Positions 1 through 6,455 of a stretch of DNA of 64,000 nt are shown piece after piece. The stretch comes from an uncultured Collinsella sp. (GTDB lineage: Bacteria > Actinomycetota > Coriobacteriia > Coriobacteriales > Coriobacteriaceae), in NCBI GenBank assembly GCA_900756765.1, contig CAAELE010000023.1, forward strand, positions 3,765 through 67,764, read 5' to 3'. The translations under genes and the position numbers were made by a program. The notes under the pieces are model-generated. The model saw only the letters and a list, made by a program, of their open reading frames with translations. It was not told where the DNA came from and did not search any database. How positions within the stretch are numbered: position 1 is the first letter of the stretch; every line of letters begins with the position of its first letter.

Positions 1-2
1 CC

Positions 3-1079
3 CCTCAGGTTCGCGCTTTGTGTCCGCCGCTTCCGCGACCGGAAGAAGACCGGCAGCGATATGGCCTCGTCCGTAACCCGACGGCTGCGGTTGTACTTGG
101 CTTTCCGTTGTATACATTGGTTCGGACGAGAAACAAACGGACTTGCCCTGCCAGCATTAGGCAGCGGCTGTTTCTTGGTGAGCTCCCCAGGGAATCCGTG
201 CTGGAAACGGAGCATGGATTTTTGATCACGTCTCCTCTGCTGACGGCATTCATCATGTCGCGGCATCTGACGGATCTTCAGCTTCTTTTGGTATTGGCGG
301 AGATGTGTGGCTTGTTTGCGGTGTGCGCTCTGCCGGCGGCGCTTGAGGCGGAGCTTACGCGTGCAATTGATTCGGGCACGATTTCGACAACGTTCGGTTG
401 GGTGCGCTGTCCGTCCGAGGACGGCACCGCTTCAAATTTATGGCGTCGAGACGCTTTGGTTTTGGGCAGAGACCTTGACCGTTTTTGTTCAGATGTTTGC
501 GGGATGCGTTACGGCAATAGATTTATGGCGGTATCGAAACTCGTTCCATTGGGTGCCGCATCGCCTTTTGAGGTCGAGGCGTATTTGTTGCTTGCACTGC
601 CGCGAGCCCTGGGAGGCGAAGGGTTTTGCGACATAGAGCTCAATGTCGAAGTGACGCTAAGCACAAGTGCTCGAGCGATTGTGGGAAAGTCCCGTGTATA
701 TATCGACCTACTTCTTTCTTCGCCGGACGGCAGGCGACAGGTGGCCATTGAATGTCAGGGAAAGGCCTCGCACGGACGCGCAGGGGATGGCTTGCGTGAC
801 GCCGACCGCATGACAGCCCTTCAGGCCATGGGCTACGATGTACTTCTCCTGACACACAGACAGATATCCGATGAGGATAGATTCCGCGCCGTCGTTAAGG
901 CCGTATGCAGGATGCTCGATGCTGAATATCGTGATAAAAGCTCAGATGAGCAAAGGGCTGAGACATTACTCCGGTCTGAACTATTCGTTGACTGGACAAA
1001 ATTGGGAGTAATCGACGGAAAGATGACCGTTAGACGCAAAACAGCTCGATCGTGGACGGCTGCGGTTCTAAGTGAGTAG
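3..1079 (+). CDS. Hypothetical protein with a PD-(D/E)XK-like nuclease domain; 5' end lies before the window
   Basis: The frame is open to the left edge, so the true start is probably outside the window. The C-terminal half shows a restriction-endonuclease-like pattern: VYIDLLLSS (about 694-720), then AIECQGKASHG (about 742-775), then GYDVLLLTHRQI (about 832-868). This is the D...ExQ/K arrangement seen in DUF559/AbiEi-like proteins. The upstream part (LITSPLLTAF, then LAEMCGLFAVC) resembles the winged-helix/linker region of the same proteins. An internal ATG at 255 lacks a good ribosome site and would cut off conserved sequence. The last codons (L-S-E-stop) are supplied by an inverted-repeat element starting at 1068. 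Function is unknown; a solitary defence-type or regulatory nuclease fold is a guess. Confidence 0.55.
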   Translation, partial: PQVRALCPPLPRPEEDRQRYGLVRNPTAAVVLGFPLYTLVRTRNKRTCPASIRQRLFLGELPRESVLETEHGFLITSPLLTAFIMSRHLTDLQLLLVLAEMCGLFAVCALPAALEAELTRAIDSGTISTTFGWVRCPSEDGTASNLWRRDALVLGRDLDRFCSDVCGMRYGNRFMAVSKLVPLGAASPFEVEAYLLLALPRALGGEGFCDIELNVEVTLSTSARAIVGKSRVYIDLLLSSPDGRRQVAIECQGKASHGRAGDGLRDADRMTALQAMGYDVLLLTHRQISDEDRFRAVVKAVCRMLDAEYRDKSSDEQRAETLLRSELFVDWTKLGVIDGKMTVRRKTARSWTAAVLSE

Positions 1080-1190
1080 ACTTTTGGCACTTTGGCGACC
1101 AGGCAGTTTTGCAACAAGTCATTTACCTGCGGCTTTATAAAGCAATATGGATGGTGTGCTCGGCAAGTTCCAAAAAGTCTACTCACTTAG
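1068..1190. repeat. MITE-like palindromic element, copy 1
   Basis: This 123 bp element is bounded by about 20 bp terminal inverted repeats, CTAAGTGAGTAGACTTTTgG on the left and its reverse complement at 1170-1190. An internal TTTACCTGCGG sits 54 bases from the left end. A second copy with the same ends, and the same internal motif at the same offset, lies at 11097-11218. The interior otherwise differs. The left end provides the stop codon of the upstream gene. No coding capacity was seen. Confidence 0.85.
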
Positions 1191-1255
1191 TTTTTGACGA
1201 GAAACCGATGCCGAAGGCAGTCCTATTTCAGGGCGTTAACGAGTCCTCGAGACAC

Positions 1256-1284
1256 AAAAAGGCCCGAACCATGCGGTCCGGGCC
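1256..1284 (-). terminator. Rho-independent terminator of the reverse rubrerythrin gene
   Basis: On the minus strand GGCCCGGACC pairs with GGTTCGGGCC and is followed by a run of five Ts. It lies 36 bp past the rubrerythrin stop. Confidence 0.85.
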
Positions 1285-1319
1285 TCGTCGAGCTAGAGGT
1301 TATCTCTCAGGCGGCTGGC

Positions 1320-1880
1320 TTAGCCAAAGTAGCGCTTGAGCAGGCCGGCGAAAGCCTTGCCGTGGCGGGCCTCGTCGCGAGCCATCTCGTGCACGGTGTC
1401 GTGGATGGCATCGAGGCCAGCGGCCTTGGCGCGCTTGGCAAGATCGGTCTTGCCGGCGGTGGCGCCGTTCTCGGCCTCAACGCGCATCTCGAGGTTCTTC
1501 TTGGTGGAGTCAGTCACGACCTCGCCCAGGAGCTCGGCGAACTTAGCGGCGTGCTCGGCCTCCTCGTGGGCAGCCTTCTCCCAGTACAGGCCGATCTCGG
1601 GGTAACCCTCGCGATGAGCGACGCGAGCCATGGCCAGGTACATACCGACCTCGGAGCACTCGCCCTCAAAGTTGGCGCGCAGGTCGGCAACGATGTCCTC
1701 GGAGACGCCTTCCATCTTGGCGACGCCCACGACGTGCTCGGCGGCCCACTCGAGCTGGCCCTCCTCCTGCTTCAGGAAACGAGAACCGGGAACGCCGCAC
1801 TGGGGGCACTTAAAATCCTCGGGCAGCTGGTCGCCGTCGAACTCTTCCACATAACCGCAAACGGGGCAAACAAACTTCAT
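1320..1880 (-). CDS. Reverse rubrerythrin (N-terminal rubredoxin, C-terminal ferritin-like diiron domain)
   Basis: This non-haem iron peroxidase reduces H2O2, and in some anaerobes O2, with electrons from NAD(P)H via the rubredoxin iron. The 186-residue protein begins with a rubredoxin site, C5-P-V-C8-G and C25-P-Q-C28-G. A four-helix diiron domain follows with FEGECSE, HEEAEHA and ARDEARHG as carboxylate/His ligands. Domain order is reversed relative to classical rubrerythrin, as in clostridial revRbr. The ATG at 1880 was chosen over an upstream in-frame ATG because it has AAAGGA eight bases upstream and starts exactly at the rubredoxin fold. It is monocistronic with its own terminator. It points to an anaerobe exposed to transient oxygen. 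Confidence 0.93.
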   Translation of the reverse strand: MKFVCPVCGYVEEFDGDQLPEDFKCPQCGVPGSRFLKQEEGQLEWAAEHVVGVAKMEGVSEDIVADLRANFEGECSEVGMYLAMARVAHREGYPEIGLYWEKAAHEEAEHAAKFAELLGEVVTDSTKKNLEMRVEAENGATAGKTDLAKRAKAAGLDAIHDTVHEMARDEARHGKAFAGLLKRYFG

Positions 1881-2102
1881 GATTCGATCCTTTCGATCGA
1901 TGGCGATTGTGCGCTCGTCCGGTCCCGTAAGGGCCCTCTCCGGACGTGCGTCTTGACGAGTTCTATTATCCATAAATGCAACCAAATGTGAAGCCTATTA
2001 GGAATGATTTTTAATAAAACAATTTTGAGATATGAAGATGTTGATTGATTAACGATTGGCAGGCCGTCTTTGACCGCCGCTGAGTACAATCGGTCGAGCA
2101 AA

Positions 2103-2118
2103 TGTTGACCCATCAACA
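2103..2118. promoter_or_regulatory. Small palindrome upstream of the alcohol dehydrogenase gene
   Basis: TGTTGA-cccA-TCAACA lies just ahead of the AAAGGAG ribosome site of the next gene. A related TGTTGATTGATTAAC is at 2039-2053. It could be an operator or simply a 5'-UTR hairpin. No regulator is identified. Confidence 0.3.
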
Positions 2119-2136
2119 AATAAAGGAGTTTCCTTT

Positions 2137-3357
2137 ATGCATCTAGCCCGTCGTGCCTGGTGCCGAACATATCAGACGGTTTTTCGCATTGCATTGCCGA
2201 TCCTGCCCTATACCGAGCCGCGCATTTTGGAGCATGCCGAGGATGTGCCCGCGGTGCTTCAAAAGCGCTCGATCCAGAAGGTCCTTATCGTGACAGACCC
2301 TGGTATTGCACGTTTGGGGCTCACGGCACCACTCGAGCGTGCGCTTACGGCTCAGGGGATTGGCGTTACGGTCTATGCCGAAACGCGTGCGAACCCCACG
2401 GTCTCAAACGTGGAGGAAGCGGCGGCGCTGTATCGCGAGAACGACTGCCGGGCCATTATCGGCTTTGGCGGAGGATCAGCCATGGACTGCGCCAAGGGTG
2501 TGGGGGCGCGCATTGCGCAGCCAAACAAGCCCATCAACAAGATGCGTGGCCTGTTGCGCGTCCACCGTCTCCTGCCGCTACTTATTGCGGTTCCCACCAC
2601 AGCAGGTACGGGAAGCGAAGTCACGCTCGCGGCGGTAATTACCGATGACGAGACGCACTATAAATACCCCATTAACGACTTTGTGCTCATCCCGCGTTTT
2701 GCGGTCCACGACCCCGAGTTTACGCGCGGGTTGCCGGCGTCCATTACGGGGCAGACGGGTATGGATGCCCTGACGCATGCTGTCGAGGCCTTTATCGGCC
2801 GTAGCACCACGCCCTACACGCGTAAGATGGCGCGTCAGGCGGTCCAGCTCATCCGCGACAATTTGCTCGAGGCCTATGAGCATGGCGACGACATGCGTGC
2901 GCGCCGCAATATGCTTTTGGCGGCGTATAAGGCGGGCGTTGCGTTTACCCGCTCCTATGTTGGATACGTTCATGCCATCGCACACAGCTTGGGCGGACGT
3001 TACGGGATTCCGCACGGCTTGGCCAACGCCATCATCCTGCCGCATATGCTTCGCGCTTATGGTGACGCCGCCGCCCCCAAGCTTGCCGATCTTGCTCGCA
3101 TGGCGGGCATTGCGCCGGCTACCGCGCAGGACAGTCTTGCGGCCGAGGCCTTTATCGATTGGGTCGACCGCATGAACGAGGCCCTGGGAATCCCCAAATA
3201 TGTCTTGGGTATTCGCCGCTCCGATATTCCGCAAATGGCGTCCCATGCCGATGCCGAGGCCAATCCGCTGTATCCCGTTCCGCTTTTGATGGACCGCCTG
3301 GAGCTCGAGCATATGTACGAAGTTGTTGCAGGTGGTATGTTTGAGGACGAGAACTAG
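2137..3357 (+). CDS. Iron-containing alcohol dehydrogenase (group III)
   Basis: This is a probable NAD(P)-dependent alcohol dehydrogenase interconverting alcohols and aldehydes in the cytoplasm. The 406-residue protein has the nucleotide-binding GFGGGSAMDCAKG motif and the PTTAGTGSEVT signature. The metal ligands fall in GMDALTHAVEAF (Asp and His), VHAIAHSLGG (His) and GIPHG (His). The start is preceded by AAAGGAG seven to eight bases upstream. The N-terminal ~25 residues are an extension beyond the usual start of the fold. It sits 8 bp ahead of an aldehyde dehydrogenase and is almost certainly co-transcribed. The pair could oxidise alcohols to acids or work reductively during fermentation. 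Exact substrate cannot be told from sequence. Confidence 0.9.
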   Translation: MHLARRAWCRTYQTVFRIALPILPYTEPRILEHAEDVPAVLQKRSIQKVLIVTDPGIARLGLTAPLERALTAQGIGVTVYAETRANPTVSNVEEAAALYRENDCRAIIGFGGGSAMDCAKGVGARIAQPNKPINKMRGLLRVHRLLPLLIAVPTTAGTGSEVTLAAVITDDETHYKYPINDFVLIPRFAVHDPEFTRGLPASITGQTGMDALTHAVEAFIGRSTTPYTRKMARQAVQLIRDNLLEAYEHGDDMRARRNMLLAAYKAGVAFTRSYVGYVHAIAHSLGGRYGIPHGLANAIILPHMLRAYGDAAAPKLADLARMAGIAPATAQDSLAAEAFIDWVDRMNEALGIPKYVLGIRRSDIPQMASHADAEANPLYPVPLLMDRLELEHMYEVVAGGMFEDEN

Positions 3358-3365
3358 GAGGGTCC

Positions 3366-4745
3366 ATGAACACCGAGGAAATTGCGCGCATCGTCGGCGA
3401 TCAGCGCACCTATTTTAAGACGCACGCTACGTTTGATGTCGATGCTCGCTGCCGCGCACTGGTGCGCCTGCGCGATGCGGTGCGGGCACACGAGACCGAT
3501 ATCGCCCATGCGCTCAAGACCGATTTGGGTAAGTCGCATGACGAGGCGTATATGTGCGAGATCGGCACGTCGCTTTCCGAGATTCGTCATCAGATTGCGC
3601 ATATGGCCCGATGGAGCCGCCCGCGCCTGCGCCCCTGCGACCTCGCCAATGCCATTAGTGTGTGCAAAACGCAAGCCGTGCCCTATGGCGTCACGCTCAT
3701 TATGGCTCCGTGGAACTACCCGTTTTTGCTAACACTCGAGCCGCTCGCCGGCGCCCTTGCCGCGGGTAACACCGTGGTCATCAAGCCGAGTGCCTATGCG
3801 CCGGCTTCGAGCGCGGTGCTCAGGCAGATTTGCGAGGAAGCATTTGATCCGCGCCTGGTAACGGTCGTCGAAGGCGGGCGTGCCGAGAACGAGGCGCTGC
3901 TCGATGAATGCTGGGACAAAATCTTCTTTACCGGAAGCGTTCCGGTCGGCAAGCTCGTCATGGAGCGCGCAAGTAAAAACCTTACGCCCGCGACGCTTGA
4001 GCTGGGCGGAAAGAGCCCCTGCATCGTGGATGCGACGGCAAACTTGAAGGTCGCGGCACGGCGTATCGCCTTTGGTAAATGGCTCAACGTGGGGCAGACC
4101 TGCGTGGCGCCCGACTACCTGCTGGTCGACGCGCGCGTGCACGATGAACTGTTGGGCCTCATCAAGGAGGAGGTCCGTCGCATGTTTGGCGAGCACCCGC
4201 TCGACAACGAGGACTACGGTCATATTGTCAACGCCAAGCATTTCGCGCGCGTACGCGGGCTGATCGACCCCGATAAGGTTGTGCTGGGAGGCACGGCGCG
4301 CGAGTCTTCGCTCAAGATTGAGCCGACGATCCTAGACGGCGTGACCCCCGATGACGCCGTGATGCAGGAGGAGATTTTCGGTCCCATCTTGCCGGTGCTG
4401 ACGTTTGAGAGCCTAGACGAGGTCGAGACGTTTATTACGGATCGTCCGACGCCGCTGGCCCTGTATATCTTTAGCCAGGACCGTGCGGTTCAGCAGCGCT
4501 TTGTGCGCTACGTGCCCTTTGGCGGCGGCTGTGTCAACGACACGATCATGCACTTGGCTACGAGCCATATGGGCTTTGGCGGCATGGGAGCGAGCGGTAT
4601 GGGGCAGTACCATGGACGTGAGAGCTTCGATACGTTTAGCCACAAGAAGAGCATCGTGAACAAGGCAACGTGGCTGGACGTGCCATTCCGCTATGCCCCT
4701 TACGCAAGCTGGAAGCACAAGTTCGTGCGCATGTTTGTGCATTAG
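3366..4745 (+). CDS. Aldehyde dehydrogenase family protein (class 3-like)
   Basis: Oxidises an aldehyde to the carboxylic acid with NAD(P)+. The 459-residue length and the absence of a long N-terminal arm fit the class 3/YwdH type. Visible motifs are the Rossmann-region APWNYPF, NTVVIKPSAY and FFTGS, then LELGGKSP with the general-base Glu. The catalytic Cys is in NVGQTCVAPDY, followed by EEIFGPILPVL. It starts 8 bp after the alcohol dehydrogenase stop with a GGAGGG ribosome site and is followed by a strong terminator, giving a two-gene operon. The natural aldehyde is presumably the product of the partner dehydrogenase; this is inference from context. Confidence 0.93.
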   Translation: MNTEEIARIVGDQRTYFKTHATFDVDARCRALVRLRDAVRAHETDIAHALKTDLGKSHDEAYMCEIGTSLSEIRHQIAHMARWSRPRLRPCDLANAISVCKTQAVPYGVTLIMAPWNYPFLLTLEPLAGALAAGNTVVIKPSAYAPASSAVLRQICEEAFDPRLVTVVEGGRAENEALLDECWDKIFFTGSVPVGKLVMERASKNLTPATLELGGKSPCIVDATANLKVAARRIAFGKWLNVGQTCVAPDYLLVDARVHDELLGLIKEEVRRMFGEHPLDNEDYGHIVNAKHFARVRGLIDPDKVVLGGTARESSLKIEPTILDGVTPDDAVMQEEIFGPILPVLTFESLDEVETFITDRPTPLALYIFSQDRAVQQRFVRYVPFGGGCVNDTIMHLATSHMGFGGMGASGMGQYHGRESFDTFSHKKSIVNKATWLDVPFRYAPYASWKHKFVRMFVH

Positions 4746-4746
4746 G

Positions 4747-4790
4747 AAATGGCAGGTAATACGAACGAGTGTTCCTATTACCTGCCATTT
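4747..4790 (+). terminator. Terminator after the alcohol/aldehyde dehydrogenase operon
   Basis: AAATGGCAGGTAAT pairs with ATTACCTGCCATTT, a long stem ending in Ts just past the stop at 4745. It is symmetrical enough to work in both directions. Confidence 0.85.
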
Positions 4791-4822
4791 ACGTTAGACT
4801 ACTGCTATGGGGTATGAATGGG

Positions 4823-4847
4823 CCAACTCCCTTTAGAAGGGAATTGG
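4823..4847 (+). promoter_or_regulatory. Hairpin covering the ribosome site of the small membrane peptide
   Basis: CCAA-c-TCCCTT pairs with AAGGGA-a-TTGG around a three-base loop. The 3' arm contains the AGAAGGGA Shine-Dalgarno of the ATG at 4849, so translation would be limited unless the stem opens. Confidence 0.5.
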
Positions 4848-4848
4848 T

Positions 4849-4932
4849 ATGAACGTAAGCGATATTATTTCGTTACTGGCGTTGTTAATCGCGGCTATCG
4901 AACTCGGCCTGTTTATCGGCCGAATGAAATAG
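4849..4932 (+). CDS. Putative 27-residue single-span membrane peptide (type I toxin-like)
   Basis: The ATG at 4849 has AGAAGGGA seven bases upstream and encodes MNVSDIISLLALLIAAIELG followed by a short IGRMK-type basic tail: one hydrophobic helix and little else. Two features resemble holin-like small toxins of gut Firmicutes and Actinobacteria. The ribosome site is buried in a hairpin (4823-4847), and a structured GC-rich tail follows (4953-5020). Antisense antitoxin RNA could not be located. It may equally be a small regulatory membrane peptide. Nothing indicates a partner among neighbours. No homology was verified. Confidence 0.45.
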   Translation: MNVSDIISLLALLIAAIELGLFIGRMK

Positions 4933-5168
4933 CCGCCCCCGCGTAAGCGAAGACGGCCACTTCTCACGATGAAAACGTGTATCGGAGTTGGCAAGACCCG
5001 CTGCAACGGGTGCCATCCGTACCCCTATCTTATCTGCAAGCGCTCTGTCTCGCAAGCGTTGCGGCAAGCGATTGAAAGACGCAGGCAGGATGAATTTGTG
5101 TCCGTACGGGCTCGTAGACTTCTCAGTAAGGTTAAGCGCCGGTTTATCCGGTCGTTAGAGGAGTTGCC
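4933..5168. other. Intergenic region with structured RNA potential; no gene supported
   Basis: Downstream of the small peptide, GGCA-aga-CCCG (4990-5000) pairs with CGGG-TGCC (5007-5014). Outer ACGG (4953-4956) can pair with CCGT (5017-5020), giving a compound hairpin without a long U run. The rest of the stretch is unremarkable. A reading frame running from 4969 into the HIRAN gene has no ribosome site and is not accepted. Confidence 0.4.
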
Positions 5169-5495
5169 ATGTACGAGCCTTCACGTGTTCTTCTGTCGTT
5201 TCATATCGCGGGATTTCAATATGCCGACGGCGCTTTGGTCCTAGGCGATCTTAAAGCGGGCGATAAACTGACGTTGTGCGCCGAGCGCGATAATCCCCAT
5301 GATCCCGAGGCGGTTGCGATCTACTATGGCAACACCAAGCTTGGCTATGTTCCGGGAAACGAGGTCGGCCCGCTGTCCTTGATGATGTATTACGGCCATG
5401 AGGACGTATTTGAGGCCCGCGTGCAACAGGTTGCTCCCGAGCGCAGCCCGTGGCATCAGGTGCGTGTTGGACTCTACGTGGTGGATGCTCGCTAA
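5169..5495 (+). CDS. Stand-alone HIRAN domain protein
   Basis: The 108-residue protein is essentially one HIRAN domain. It shows an N-terminal FHIAGFQYADG strand, LKAGDKLTLCAERDNPHDPEAVAIYY and KLGYVPGNE. In eukaryotic helicases HIRAN domains bind single-stranded 3' DNA ends, and in bacteria they also occur alone. GAGGAG lies upstream of the ATG. The next gene, a 59-residue charged protein, starts 18 bp downstream, so the two are probably co-translated. Role unknown; DNA-damage recognition is a family-based guess. Confidence 0.8.
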   Translation: MYEPSRVLLSFHIAGFQYADGALVLGDLKAGDKLTLCAERDNPHDPEAVAIYYGNTKLGYVPGNEVGPLSLMMYYGHEDVFEARVQQVAPERSPWHQVRVGLYVVDAR

Positions 5496-5513
5496 TCGGT
5501 AAGGGAGACTGCC

Positions 5514-5693
5514 ATGTTTGATGACGACGACCAGTTCGATCTGGCAGACGATCCGTTTGAGTGGGATATGCTACTCGATGACGATGAGTTGGAGCGGGAT
5601 CGTAAGAAGCGGCAGGATAAGAATGCCCAGGGTGACGCTTCGAAAAAGCAAGACAAGCGCCGTCGCGGACTGTTCGGCGGGTTCTTTGGATAA
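5514..5693 (+). CDS. Small charged protein, 59 residues, function unknown
   Basis: The ATG at 5514 is preceded by AAGGGAG and opens an ordinary frame. The N-terminal half is very acidic (MFDDDDQFDLADD, later LLDDDELE). The C-terminal half is strongly basic (RKKRQ, KKQDKRRRG) and ends in GLFGGFFG. It lies 18 bp after the HIRAN gene and upstream of a phosphoesterase. The charge polarity and the glycine/phenylalanine tail suggest a disordered adaptor that binds protein or nucleic acid. No known family was recognised. Confidence 0.6.
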   Translation: MFDDDDQFDLADDPFEWDMLLDDDELERDRKKRQDKNAQGDASKKQDKRRRGLFGGFFG

Positions 5694-5759
5694 CCGCCGC
5701 ATCGCTGCGTCTGTATACTTAGCACGAGTTGAACACGTTGCGAAATGAGGGCATAGACG

Positions 5760-6305
5760 ATGATGTGGTTTACCGCCGACCTGCACCTGGGCGATACGAA
5801 TATCCTGCACGATATGGATCGGCCGTTTGATTCGGTCGAGGAGATGAACCGCAAGGTCATCGATGCCATCAATGAGTGCGTGGCTGTGGATGACCGTCTC
5901 TACATTCTGGGTGACTTTACCTATCGTTTGCCCCTGGCGGAGGCGGTGCGCCTGCGCGAGCGTATCGAATGCAAGAATGTGACGCTCATCCGTGGTAACC
6001 ATGACGGCGACTGGGAAGATCCCGACGTACCGCAGATTTGGGAAGACGTGCGCGACTACCTGGAGATTGCTCCCGGCTATGCTAAGGGCCATCGCCTGGT
6101 GTTGAGCCATTACCCCATGCTCAGCTGGAATGGCAAGGCGCGTGGCGCCATCATGCTGCACGGGCATATCCACAGCAGGGGAGACCGCACCAACGTGCGT
6201 AACCGCGATCGCGAGCGCCCTATCTTTCGCTACGATGTCGGTCTCGACGCCAATGACTACAAGCCCGTAAGCCGTGACCAGATCCTCGGCTTCTTTGGAC
6301 TGTAA
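5760..6305 (+). CDS. Calcineurin-like metallophosphoesterase
   Basis: A cytoplasmic phosphoesterase of 181 residues with the complete dimetal motif set: FTADLHLGD (DxH), ILGDFTY (GD), IRGNHDG (GNHD), LSHYPM and LHGHIHS (GHxH). The size and the GNHDxDW context match the small YfcE/YmdB-like bacterial group acting on phosphodiesters or nucleotides. Two adjacent ATGs (5760 and 5763) are possible starts; GAGG lies about nine bases upstream. A palindromic repeat and a terminator follow. Substrate unknown. Confidence 0.85.
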   Translation: MMWFTADLHLGDTNILHDMDRPFDSVEEMNRKVIDAINECVAVDDRLYILGDFTYRLPLAEAVRLRERIECKNVTLIRGNHDGDWEDPDVPQIWEDVRDYLEIAPGYAKGHRLVLSHYPMLSWNGKARGAIMLHGHIHSRGDRTNVRNRDRERPIFRYDVGLDANDYKPVSRDQILGFFGL

Positions 6306-6323
6306 TTCTCGAACCGTCACACA

Positions 6324-6360
6324 AACCGCCACAAAGGGGACAGGCACCTTTGTGGCGGTT
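6324..6360. repeat. REP-like palindrome, 37 bp
   Basis: AACCGCCACAAAGG is matched by its exact reverse complement CCTTTGTGGCGGTT across a nine-base centre. It lies directly before a terminator and has no U run itself. It resembles short dispersed palindromes of GC-rich gut bacteria. No second copy was noticed in this window. Confidence 0.6.
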
Positions 6361-6362
6361 CT

Positions 6363-6397
6363 GGCGCCGTTGCCATTATGGTGGCGGCGCCTTTTTT
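6363..6397 (+). terminator. Terminator after the phosphoesterase gene
   Basis: GGCGCCGttGCCAT pairs with ATGGTGGCGGCGCC and is followed by six Ts. Confidence 0.75.
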
Positions 6398-6455
6398 GTC
6401 CGTGCGGCGCGGTAGAGTGTAGTCGGTTGAAATTTGCGTCCATCGAGGAGCTGCT

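Noticed and set aside
1194..1991. 265-codon plus-strand frame opposite the reverse rubrerythrin
   Set aside because: Antisense of a motif-complete gene; runs through that gene's terminator.
4969..5244. 91-codon frame with several Cys ahead of the HIRAN gene
   Set aside because: No Shine-Dalgarno, overlaps the start of a gene with a good one, and covers a hairpin-rich untranslated stretch.
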